NCBI RefSeq assembly: GCF_028994775.1
Contig: NZ_JAJQMN010000009.1
Span: 216,205-280,204, forward strand
Length of the DNA: 64,000 bases
From: Promicromonospora iranensis
GTDB taxonomy: Bacteria; Actinomycetota; Actinomycetes; Actinomycetales; Cellulomonadaceae
Direction of reading: 5' to 3'
The translations under genes were made by a program, and so were the position numbers. Positions 1 to 7,528 of the stretch are shown here, piece after piece; the first letter of the stretch is position 1; each line of letters begins with the position of its first letter. The notes below the pieces were generated by a model. That model ran no database searches. It saw only the letters and a list, made by a program, of their open reading frames with translations, and was not told where the DNA came from.

Positions 1-837
1 GTCCGACTCCAGCAGCCAGGACTCGCTGGTCACCTTGGAGCCGAGCTCGATCTGCAGGTACTTCTTGGACCGGGACAGCCCGACGCCCACCCAGTAGCGC
101 TCGTCCGGCTCCTCGAACACGATCACGTCGTCGGACGCCGGGGTGCCGAGCCGGTGCCGCCAGACCCGCCACGGGCGCCAGGCCTCGTCGACGGTGAGGT
201 AGAAGATGTGCTCACCGTCGGGCGCGAACAGGGCGCCCGGGGCGGTGTCCCGCACCTCGTCCGGCAGGTCCTGGCCCGTGGCGAGATCGCGGACACGCAG
301 TGTGTACCGCTCGTCGCCCGCGGTGTCGGTGGCATAGAGCAGGCGGGCGCCGTCGTCGGACACGTCGAGCGAGCCCAGTGCGAAGAAGTCGTGGCCCTCG
401 GCCTGGACGTTCTGGTCGAGCAGCAGCTGCTCGCCGGGGACCGGCTCGCCGGGCTCGAGCACGCGGGGCGACCAGTCGTCCGGCCCGGTCGCGCGGTAGC
501 GCGCGTGGATCGGGTACTGCTGACCCTCGACCGTGCGGGCGTAGTACCACCAGTCGCCGTCGCGCGACGGGACGGAGAGGTCGGTCTCGAGGGTGCGGCC
601 CTTGATCTCGTCGAACAGGGTCTGCCGCAACGGCGCCAGGTGCTCCTGCTGGGCCAGCGTCCAGGCGTTCTGCGCCTCCAGGTGCGCGACGACCTCCGGG
701 TCGTCCTTGCGGCGCAGCCACTCGTAGTCATCGGTGAAGGTGTCGCCGTGGAAGGTGCGCTCGCTCGGGCGACGCGCCGTCCGGGGGGACTCTGCGGTAG
801 AGGGGGCGGTCTCTGGGGGAGTCAGGGCGTCAGGCAC
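1..837 (-). CDS. ptrB: Oligopeptidase B (S9 family serine peptidase), N-terminal part, cut by window edge
   Basis: Only the first 279 codons are in the window; the reading frame is open to position 1, so the catalytic alpha/beta-hydrolase domain lies outside. The start chosen is GTG at 837 (VPDALTPP...). From about residue 25 the sequence matches the N-terminal helix and beta-propeller of prolyl-oligopeptidase-type enzymes: RTFHGDTFTDDYEWLRRKDD, then KGRTLETDLSVPSRDGDWWYY and the propeller strands up to RYWVGVGLSRSKKYLQI. Family enzymes are cytosolic and cleave short peptides after Arg/Lys. No signal peptide is visible. A strong hairpin (881-918) separates it from the next gene, which is on the same strand upstream. 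The assignment to oligopeptidase B rather than another S9A member is from overall pattern and cannot be confirmed without the C-terminal half. Confidence 0.85.
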   Translation of the reverse strand, partial: MPDALTPPETAPSTAESPRTARRPSERTFHGDTFTDDYEWLRRKDDPEVVAHLEAQNAWTLAQQEHLAPLRQTLFDEIKGRTLETDLSVPSRDGDWWYYARTVEGQQYPIHARYRATGPDDWSPRVLEPGEPVPGEQLLLDQNVQAEGHDFFALGSLDVSDDGARLLYATDTAGDERYTLRVRDLATGQDLPDEVRDTAPGALFAPDGEHIFYLTVDEAWRPWRVWRHRLGTPASDDVIVFEEPDERYWVGVGLSRSKKYLQIELGSKVTSESWLLESD

Positions 838-880
838 CGCGTAAGCGTATCCGCGTCCGTGTCAGAACTTCACGGAAGTA

Positions 881-918
881 CCGGACGCGCAGGCCACGGG
901 AGTGGCCTGCGCGTCCGG
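881..918. terminator. Perfect 17-bp hairpin, probable terminator of the GH59 gene
   Basis: CCGGACGCGCAGGCCAC (881-897) is followed by a 4-nt loop and its exact reverse complement (902-918). It begins 20 nt past the stop codon of the minus-strand GH59 gene and has no T-run on either side, as is common for actinobacterial intrinsic terminators. Confidence 0.7.
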
Positions 919-937
919 CACGTGCGTGGGGTGCGGG

Positions 938-3718
938 TCAGGGCCGCGTGGTGCCGCCCGTCAGCGCGTCGACGCCGTCGAGCGTGTACGTCCCGTCGAC
1001 CACCCGGACGGACACGGTGTGCCGCCGCTGCTTCAGGTCACGGAGCCAGTACGACGTCTCGCGCGTGCCCACCGTGCCCACCTGGACCGTGCGCGGTGTG
1101 CCGCCGTCGACCGTCACCTCGAGCGTCGCCGCACCGGTCGCGCCGAAGAGGTTCAGCCCGGTACCGGTGAAGGGGATGGTCACGGACTGGCCGGCACGCA
1201 GCACGTGCTGGGTCCGGTTGAAGTGGGCGAACCCGGCCTGGGTGAACGTGAACCCGTCCGGGTAGGCCAGGCGCGCGTCGGAGTCGTCGATCTTCTCGGA
1301 CGCCCAGGCGTGACCCTTGATCGGGGTCACCGCGAGGTTGTCGTACTGGGTGTTGTAGAACCCGCTCGTCAGCGCGATCCGCCCGGCGAGCACGGGGTTG
1401 GCCGACGAGTCGACGTGCCGCACGAGCTGCCCGCCGTCCAGCGTCGCCGTGACCACGTTCTCCCGTGCCTCGACCGCGAGAGTGTGCCACGCGCCGCCGT
1501 CGAACCCCGCCACCGTGCCGGAGGCGATCACCCTGTCGAGCTTGCGCAGCTGCCATCGCCCGTCCTCGTGCACGCGGACGGCATACGTGGCCTGGTCCCC
1601 GCCGCGGGCGTACGTCTGGCGCACGCCCAGCCCGGCGAAGTTCTCGAGCGAGGCGTCCCGGTCCACGCCGTCCAGCCGGAAGTCCACGGTCGCGGTGTAG
1701 CTGGCCCAGCGGTGGTCACCCAGCACCGTGGACGGTGCCGCCGTCTGGAGCACGTCCTGCCGGCCGTTGCCCCACGTGTTCCAGACGAAGCCCCGGTTCT
1801 CGCCGTGGATCTGCTGCTGCAGCACGTTGCGGTGCCTGCGGTCGCCGGTCCGGACCACCTCGAACGCGCCGTCCTGGTCCGCTGTGTACCGCGGCGTGCC
1901 ACCCCGGCGCTCCAGGTACGTCATCTCCCGCCCGCCGACGGTCGTCACGGGGTAGTCGTCGTACTCGAAGTTGTCCCGGTAGGGCAGCTCGAGGATCGTG
2001 TCCCGGGTGTCGGGCGCGAAGTCGCCCGGCGTGTACTCCGCCGTGTCGCCGTGCACCCCGTCCTCGAGCGTCGACAGCGTGACGATCGAGTAGGCGGGCA
2101 CCTTCACGCGGTACACATCGTGCTCGACGCCGCCGATCGACTCCGTGCGGACCGGCTCGTAGTAGCCGGCCTTCTGGAAGTAGTTTGCGTCGTACGCCTG
2201 GCCGGCGTCCGGGCCGCGCGTCTCCCACGTGTAGAGCGGGCGCCCGGCCGCGCCCAGGTCGGCCACCTTGACCTCGAAGTACCGCTCCGTACGGGTGTTG
2301 TTGGCGTGCACCTGCGACCACTCGGCGTCGCCGTCGGCGCTCGCGGGTGTGCGGGCCGTGAGGACGGTGCGCGTCGAGGTGTCGACGTTCGTGCCGCCGT
2401 CGCCCTTGGTGCCGTCACCGCCGGTGGCACCCTCGACGTACTCCCAGCCGTGCTCGACGAACTGGTGGAAGTGACGCACGGCCACGAGGCCCACGTCGCC
2501 CTCCCAGTAGCCGGACCACGGGTCGGAGGCGCGGACCAGGTGCTTGGGGGAGTACTGCGTGCCCTCGTACATGGCGCTGACAGCGGGCTGGAACAGGAAG
2601 GTCGTCATGTGCGCCGGGTCGCTGCCCGCGCCGCTCCAGCGATAGGCGTTGATGAACCGGTCCGCGATGTCGGCGGCCCCGATGGTCCCGCCGACGCCGC
2701 CGCGGCTCGGATCGGCCGCGAGCCGGTACTGCGGGTCGATCATCGGTGCGACGCCCTCGGAGTACAGGATCTCCTTGCCGAACTCCTTGTTGAGCCGCGT
2801 GACGTTCGGGCCGCCCACGATGTCGTAGTGGTAGCCGAGGGCGTCCACCTGCTCGAGCGCGGCCGGGTCGGCGAGGATCCGGCCCGCGATCGCGTCGCCC
2901 TCCCGGTAGGAGTCCAGGGCGACGATCTTGACCTTCGAGTAGTCGTAGCGCGCGTCCGGTGCCGCGGCGTCACGCTCGAGCCACTGCGCGAACTGGACCG
3001 TCCACGCCAGCTCGGAGGCCTGGTAGGTCGCGCCGCGCACCTCGTTCTGGGACGGGCTCATCCAGTCGAACTCGACGCCGAACGTGTCGTAGGCGGCGTC
3101 GATGGTCTCCTTGTACCACTGGTACCGCTTCGCGGGATCGTTGCCCGTCCAGGACGGCTCGCCCCAGCGGAGCGCCTCGATCTCGATGTCGGGGTTGATC
3201 GACAGGGCGTCCGCGATGAAGTGGAAGCCGGCGCCGCGCAGCACGTTCGCGGGCTCGTCGGCGCTGCGCTTCGTGGCGGGCTCCGCACCCGACGAGCTGT
3301 TGCTGTCCGCCCCGAGCTCGACCTTGATGTGCTTCAGGCCCGCTCCGGTCTCGGTGTCGAACAGCATCCGCATGATCGTCCAGTAGGCGTCCGGGTTCTC
3401 CTCCTTGTAGTCGAGGAGCAGCTTCGACGTGTTGTTGCACGAGACCGAGCCGAAGCCGCCGAACGTGTTGTAGGGGCGGCCGTCGGCGCGGCGCTCGACG
3501 TCGTCGCCGTCGACCACGAGCTCCTTCCAGGGGATCGACGGGTCGTCGAGGCGGAGCTCTGGAAGGGGCGGGTCGGCCGAGACCGCGGTGGGCGCGGCGG
3601 GCGCGGACCGGGTATCCGGTGCCGCACCCGCCGGGGGTGTCATGAGGCCGCCGACCGTGAGGGCGAGGACGGCGACCGTCGCTGCTCCCGCGGCCGTGCT
3701 GCGGTGGGTACGTGGCAT
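938..3718 (-). CDS. Secreted glycoside hydrolase family 59 (galactosylceramidase-like) enzyme
   Basis: 926 aa with an N-terminal signal peptide (hydrophobic residues about 11-28, cleavage near AGAAPD). Residues about 80-420 form a GH-A clan TIM barrel: GGFGSVS near residue 90, the acid/base candidate E226 in SPSQNEV and the nucleophile candidate E321 in ILYSEGVAPM, matching the paired glutamates of galactocerebrosidases. The C-terminal half is beta-rich, with LVRHVDSS and YDNLAVTPIKG resembling the laminin G/concanavalin-like domain of GH59, followed by a final jelly-roll-like region. Family members release beta-galactose, in animals from galactosylceramide; bacterial substrates are mostly unknown, and galactose-containing glycans or glycolipids are possible. 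ATG at 3718 has a GGAGAG Shine-Dalgarno. An 8-bp palindrome GTGATCAC sits 51 nt upstream (3769-3776), a possible but unproven repressor site. The gene appears monocistronic. Confidence 0.85.
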   Translation of the reverse strand: MPRTHRSTAAGAATVAVLALTVGGLMTPPAGAAPDTRSAPAAPTAVSADPPLPELRLDDPSIPWKELVVDGDDVERRADGRPYNTFGGFGSVSCNNTSKLLLDYKEENPDAYWTIMRMLFDTETGAGLKHIKVELGADSNSSSGAEPATKRSADEPANVLRGAGFHFIADALSINPDIEIEALRWGEPSWTGNDPAKRYQWYKETIDAAYDTFGVEFDWMSPSQNEVRGATYQASELAWTVQFAQWLERDAAAPDARYDYSKVKIVALDSYREGDAIAGRILADPAALEQVDALGYHYDIVGGPNVTRLNKEFGKEILYSEGVAPMIDPQYRLAADPSRGGVGGTIGAADIADRFINAYRWSGAGSDPAHMTTFLFQPAVSAMYEGTQYSPKHLVRASDPWSGYWEGDVGLVAVRHFHQFVEHGWEYVEGATGGDGTKGDGGTNVDTSTRTVLTARTPASADGDAEWSQVHANNTRTERYFEVKVADLGAAGRPLYTWETRGPDAGQAYDANYFQKAGYYEPVRTESIGGVEHDVYRVKVPAYSIVTLSTLEDGVHGDTAEYTPGDFAPDTRDTILELPYRDNFEYDDYPVTTVGGREMTYLERRGGTPRYTADQDGAFEVVRTGDRRHRNVLQQQIHGENRGFVWNTWGNGRQDVLQTAAPSTVLGDHRWASYTATVDFRLDGVDRDASLENFAGLGVRQTYARGGDQATYAVRVHEDGRWQLRKLDRVIASGTVAGFDGGAWHTLAVEARENVVTATLDGGQLVRHVDSSANPVLAGRIALTSGFYNTQYDNLAVTPIKGHAWASEKIDDSDARLAYPDGFTFTQAGFAHFNRTQHVLRAGQSVTIPFTGTGLNLFGATGAATLEVTVDGGTPRTVQVGTVGTRETSYWLRDLKQRRHTVSVRVVDGTYTLDGVDALTGGTTRP

Positions 3719-3879
3719 GAGGAACTCTCCGTCGTCATTGACAGGTCCGAGGAGAGCGATGATCGGACGTGATCACTTATGACCGGATGGTGCGGACCAG
3801 GGGTGCTCTCCGGCCTCGAAAATACGGGGCACCGCACGGAACGGTCAATAATGTGATCGATGTTGATCGAATCTGGGAG

Positions 3880-5178
3880 CTACCGCTTGAGGTCCACCCA
3901 GGTGAGGCGGTGGTCGCTGCTCGGGAACGGGTACACGCCCGTGAGCCGGGACAGCGGGTCGGCGGCGACCGGCCAGAAGACACCGGCGTCCCGGACCCGC
4001 AGGTCACGCGAGGGCAGCACGTAGTCCACGCGCAGGTTGCCCGGCGTCGTGTCGGCGAAGTCGGCGGTGTCGAGCGCCGGGGCGCCCCGGTGGTCCAGGT
4101 TCGCGCCGCCCTGCAGGGCCGAGGCCTCGAACCCGCCCGCCGACGTCGGCAGCGGGTCGGTGATCCTCGGGTGGCGCAGCAGCTGGTCGATCGCCGCGCC
4201 CACGGAGTCGCCGTCGAGGGGGTCGGCGTTGTAGTCGCCCACGATCACGAAGGACGAGCCAGGACGCAGCCCGCCGCGGCGACCCTCGTCGTCGTACTGG
4301 TAGCGGGCGGCACGGCCGCCGCGCACGTAGTCGGCCCAGAACCGGATCTCGTCGTGGTTACGCAGGCCGTTGCGGTCCTCGGCGCCGTCGAACGACGGCG
4401 GGGTCGGGTGCGCCGCCAGCACGTGCACCGTCCGGTGGCCGACGCGCACCGGGACGTCCCAGTGCGACTTGCTCGACAGCGGCAGGACCGCCAGCTCTTC
4501 GGCCGAGTACCAGTCGGCAGGGGCGGCGGTGGCGGGGTCGTCCGGCAGGAGCGCACCCGGCATGTCCTGCCACCTGAAGTTCTGGAACGTGCGCACGCGG
4601 TCGTGCTGGATGGGGTACTTCGACAGCACGACCATGCCGTACTGCCCCGGGAACAGGCCGAAGCCGAGCGCGTCGTCGCCCCCGCCGACGGTGCCGTCGT
4701 TGTTCAGGTCGAACCCGCTCGGGATACCCGTGTTCGACGGCGCGACGAACGCGTACGGGTACTCCACCGGCTTGCCGGTGCCCTGCGGAACCTCGAGGTA
4801 GTTCTCGCGGAACAGGTCCGCGGCGGCGTACGGGTCGGCGTCGCCGGAGTAGTCGAACTCGTTGAGGAGCACGACGTCGGGGTTCGCGTGCTGGATGACC
4901 TCGGCCACCGTCGCCGCCTGGGCGTCGTCGCCCGTGGAGAGGTCGGCGACGAGCTCACCCTCCGTCGCCCGGTTGAGCGAGAGGTTGTAGGTGGCGGCGC
5001 GCAGGGTCCGGCGGCCGGCGTCGGGGCGCCCGGCGCTGCTCCGCTCCGAGACTGCCGGTGCCGCGCCCGCCGAGGGCGTGCCCGCTGATGCTGCGCCCGC
5101 CGAGGCGACGAATGCCCCGGCCAGCAAGGCCGCTGCCGCGGCGGCGCCGGTCAGGCGCACGGGGGTACTGGCTCGCAT
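3880..5178 (-). CDS. Secreted endonuclease/exonuclease/phosphatase-family enzyme
   Basis: 432 aa from ATG at 5178, chosen for the GAAGGAG Shine-Dalgarno 6 nt upstream and the signal peptide it exposes (RLTGAAAAAALLAGAFVASA). A longer open frame upstream has no signal peptide at its start. EEP-fold markers occur in order: TYNLSLNR, the metal-binding glutamate in VVLLNEFDYSG, a calcium-loop-like DLNNDGTV, HPTPPSFDG, the catalytic GDYNADPLDG, and the terminal SSDHRLTWVDL. These residues are those of DNase I/phosphodiesterase-type phosphoesterases, so it probably hydrolyses an extracellular phosphodiester or phosphomonoester such as nucleic acid or phospholipid headgroups. A PHO-box-like direct repeat about 110 nt upstream suggests induction by phosphate starvation. 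The substrate is not predictable from sequence. Confidence 0.85.
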   Translation of the reverse strand: MRASTPVRLTGAAAAAALLAGAFVASAGAASAGTPSAGAAPAVSERSSAGRPDAGRRTLRAATYNLSLNRATEGELVADLSTGDDAQAATVAEVIQHANPDVVLLNEFDYSGDADPYAAADLFRENYLEVPQGTGKPVEYPYAFVAPSNTGIPSGFDLNNDGTVGGGDDALGFGLFPGQYGMVVLSKYPIQHDRVRTFQNFRWQDMPGALLPDDPATAAPADWYSAEELAVLPLSSKSHWDVPVRVGHRTVHVLAAHPTPPSFDGAEDRNGLRNHDEIRFWADYVRGGRAARYQYDDEGRRGGLRPGSSFVIVGDYNADPLDGDSVGAAIDQLLRHPRITDPLPTSAGGFEASALQGGANLDHRGAPALDTADFADTTPGNLRVDYVLPSRDLRVRDAGVFWPVAADPLSRLTGVYPFPSSDHRLTWVDLKR

Positions 5179-5285
5179 GACTGCTCCTTCTTCGGGCGCC
5201 GTGCTCCGCGGTGTGTCACGGCTGCCGTGCCTGGGGGGTGCTGTGCGGTGGTCCGCGTCAGCCACCGTAGAGCGGCGTCGGTTCG

Positions 5286-5310
5286 GCCGGGTGAACAGCG
5301 TATGAACAGC
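5286..5310 (-). promoter_or_regulatory. PHO-box-like direct repeat (candidate PhoP site)
   Basis: Read on the minus strand, GTTCATACGCT is followed immediately by GTTCACCCGGC, two 11-nt units with GTTC spaced exactly 11 nt. Actinobacterial PHO boxes are tandem 11-nt GTTCACC-type repeats. It lies about 110 nt upstream of the secreted phosphoesterase-like gene starting at 5178. Confidence 0.5.
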
Positions 5311-5463
5311 CTGGCACCCGGGCCACGGACGTCCCGGGCGGGTCGTGATCCAATCGTTGCGCCCCAGGGGCCGGTGCGGGTGTCCGCGACGGTAGTTTTC
5401 CGGGGCGGCCGCTCCGGTCGCGACGTCGGCGTCCGCCGTCGTGCCGCCTCTGAGGAAGAGCCG

Positions 5464-6072
5464 ATGAACCGCACCCTCCCTTCCGCCCGCACCGCCGTCG
5501 TCGGTCTGCCCGGCCGGGGCCCGGCCGGTCGCCCGGCCGGTCGCCCGGCCCGGCTGCTGGCGGCCGCCGCCGCGGCAGCCGTGTCGCTCACGATGCTCAC
5601 CGGCTGCGGGGCGCTCGACGAGCTCATGTCGGACGGGGAGGCGCCGCGCGACGAGCCCGGCGGTGAGATCACCGCCTCGGCCGAGGCGGACGCCTTCGAG
5701 ATCCTCGAGGGCGACTGCATCGACCTGGCGGCACTCGACGGCTACGGCGACTCCGCGGCGGGCGACGAGTTCGAGGTCGAGTCCGTGCCGGTGGTGCCCT
5801 GTGCCGAGCCGCACACCGGCGAGGTCTACGCCGAGCTGGTCATGGAGGGCGACAAGTTCCCGGGTGCGAAGGCCGTCGCGAAGACGTTCGAGGAGTGGTG
5901 CTACGCGGAGTTCGAGAAGTTCGTCGGTCTCTCGTACGACGAGTCCGTGTACGGCTACACGGGCTTCTTCCCGACCAAGGACACCTGGGAGCAGCTCGAC
6001 GACCGCACCCTGCAGTGCGTCGTCAGCTCCGAGGAGCCGGTCACGGACAGCCTCAAGGGCGTGGCGGAGTAG
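5464..6072 (+). CDS. Septum-formation-family lipoprotein
   Basis: 202 aa from ATG at 5464, which has a GAGGAAGAG Shine-Dalgarno. Start is followed by an Arg/Pro/Gly-rich stretch containing a short repeat (GRPAGRPA), a hydrophobic helix and a lipobox ending LTGC, so the mature protein should be lipid-anchored outside the membrane. The C-terminal part has the pattern of the actinobacterial septum formation domain: a first cysteine in GDCIDL, then VPCAEPHTGEVYAEL, EEWCYAEFEKFVG and a final LQCVV. The four cysteines probably form two disulfides. The function of the domain is poorly defined; members sit at the cell envelope. Its last 20 bp overlap the 3' end of the convergent MFS gene. Confidence 0.8.
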   Translation: MNRTLPSARTAVVGLPGRGPAGRPAGRPARLLAAAAAAAVSLTMLTGCGALDELMSDGEAPRDEPGGEITASAEADAFEILEGDCIDLAALDGYGDSAAGDEFEVESVPVVPCAEPHTGEVYAELVMEGDKFPGAKAVAKTFEEWCYAEFEKFVGLSYDESVYGYTGFFPTKDTWEQLDDRTLQCVVSSEEPVTDSLKGVAE

Positions 6073-7270
6073 CGCTCCGAGCCGTCAGCCGCAGGTCGGT
6101 CGCGACCACCGCCAGCGCGGCCAGCACGAACACCGCCCCGACCAGGGGCACCGTGCTGACGCCGACGGTGGCGACCACCAGCGCCCCGAGCGCCGATCCG
6201 CCGCCGATCCCGATGTTGAACACGGAGCTCGATATCGCGGTGGCCGACTCGGTGGCGCCCGGGGCGACCTGCATGGATAGGAACGACAGGGCCGGCGGGA
6301 TCGCACTGAACGCGAGGCCGAACAGGGCCAGACCGACCAGAGCGAGCACCGGCACGTGCCCGAGGCTCCACAGCAGCACGAGCGCGCCGGTGAGCAGGCT
6401 GAGCGCCACGAGCACCGTCTGCCAGGGCCGCTTGTCGAGCACCTGGCCGATCAGCAGCGTGCCCGCCAGGCCCGCTGCCCCCTGGCCCAGCAGCAGTGCG
6501 CTGAGGTAGCGGTCGGGGAATCCCGCCGTCTCCAGCAGGAACTGGGTGACGAACGTGATCATCATGAACCCGCCGGTCACGAGCAGCACCGTGACCACCA
6601 TGAGCACCACGAAGCGGCGCATGCTGGGGTGCGTGCCGCGGGCCGTGCCGCTCCCCTCGGCGTCGACGTTCGGCATGGCGATCACCATCGCGAGGCACGC
6701 GAGGAGGCTCACCACCGAGAAGAACAGGAACGCCGTGCGCCAGCTCGTCTGCTGGCCCACCCACGTGCCGAGCGGCACTCCGAGCAGCGGCGCGAGCGAG
6801 TTGCCGATGGCGAGCCGCGCGATCATCTTGCCGCGGATCGCCGGGGCGAACAGGCTCGCCGCGGCCGGTGTGACGACCGACCAGAACAGCGCCTGCCCCA
6901 GCGCCGTGACCATGCGCGCGGCCATCAGGTCCGCGTAGCCGGGAGCGACCGCGGACCACAGCGTCCCGACGGTGCAGACGGCGGTGGTCGCCGCCAGCAC
7001 GTAGCGGCGCGGGAACCGGCGGGTGAGCCGCGAGAGCGGCAGCGACGTCAGCACGACGACGGCGGCGTACGCCGAGACCAGCAGCCCGATCTCGGACGTG
7101 CTCCGGCCCAGGTCGGGGGCGATGAGGGTGAGCAGGCCGCCCGGCAGGTTCTCGGCGGTGACGAAGGTGAACGCGCTGACCGAGAGGGCGATGAGGGCGA
7201 TGATCGCCCGGCGCTGGTCCACGGGAGGTGCGGCGAAGCTCGCTGCGGTGACGGGCGTGCTGGGGCTCAT
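6053..7270 (-). CDS. Major facilitator superfamily exporter (DHA1-type)
   Basis: 405 aa with about 12 predicted transmembrane helices (first about FVTAENLPGGLLTLIAP, last ALAVVATDL). The loop between helices 2 and 3 holds PLSRLTRRFPRRYVL, the basic MFS signature A, and TALGQALFWSVVTPAAA resembles DHA1 sugar/drug efflux proteins of the AraJ/CmlA type, so export of a small hydrophobic compound or sugar is likely; the substrate cannot be named. ATG at 7270 is preferred over an in-frame GTG at 7306 because GGAGAA lies just upstream of it. The gene ends 20 bp inside the convergent lipoprotein gene, leaving no room for a separate terminator. Confidence 0.8.
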   Translation of the reverse strand: MSPSTPVTAASFAAPPVDQRRAIIALIALSVSAFTFVTAENLPGGLLTLIAPDLGRSTSEIGLLVSAYAAVVVLTSLPLSRLTRRFPRRYVLAATTAVCTVGTLWSAVAPGYADLMAARMVTALGQALFWSVVTPAAASLFAPAIRGKMIARLAIGNSLAPLLGVPLGTWVGQQTSWRTAFLFFSVVSLLACLAMVIAMPNVDAEGSGTARGTHPSMRRFVVLMVVTVLLVTGGFMMITFVTQFLLETAGFPDRYLSALLLGQGAAGLAGTLLIGQVLDKRPWQTVLVALSLLTGALVLLWSLGHVPVLALVGLALFGLAFSAIPPALSFLSMQVAPGATESATAISSSVFNIGIGGGSALGALVVATVGVSTVPLVGAVFVLAALAVVATDLRLTARSATPPRP

Positions 7271-7451
7271 GCGGTTCTCCGGCTGGTCAGCGGGCAGGGC
7301 GTTCACCCGGACGACGAACGGGCCCGGCGGGTGTGACCAGCGTGCGCGCGGTCTCGAATCGATTCTACGACGAGCGCTCGATCGTCCGATGTGCCCCGAT
7401 CATGTGTCCTAGGCAACATTGTCGTAATATTTCCCTGCTTTCATCCCTGAT

Positions 7452-7465
7452 GGACAAAGTTGTCC
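7452..7465. promoter_or_regulatory. Palindrome GGACAA-AG-TTGTCC upstream of the M6 protease
   Basis: A perfect 6-bp inverted repeat with 2-nt spacer, 64 nt before the protease start codon in the divergent 7271-7528 interval. A candidate operator only; no regulator gene is adjacent. Confidence 0.3.
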
Positions 7466-7528
7466 CGCAGGTCCGGCGACCCGAATCACCTCCTCGTCCC
7501 GGACGCCGCAACTCTTCACGGAGGAAAA

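Noticed and set aside
902..3772. 956-codon open frame antisense to the GH59 gene
   Set aside because: Same shadow effect; composition is biased (Arg, Val, Asp) and no domain is visible.
3769..3776. GTGATCAC palindrome upstream of the GH59 gene as operator
   Set aside because: Eight bases are too few to support a call; mentioned only in the gene entry.
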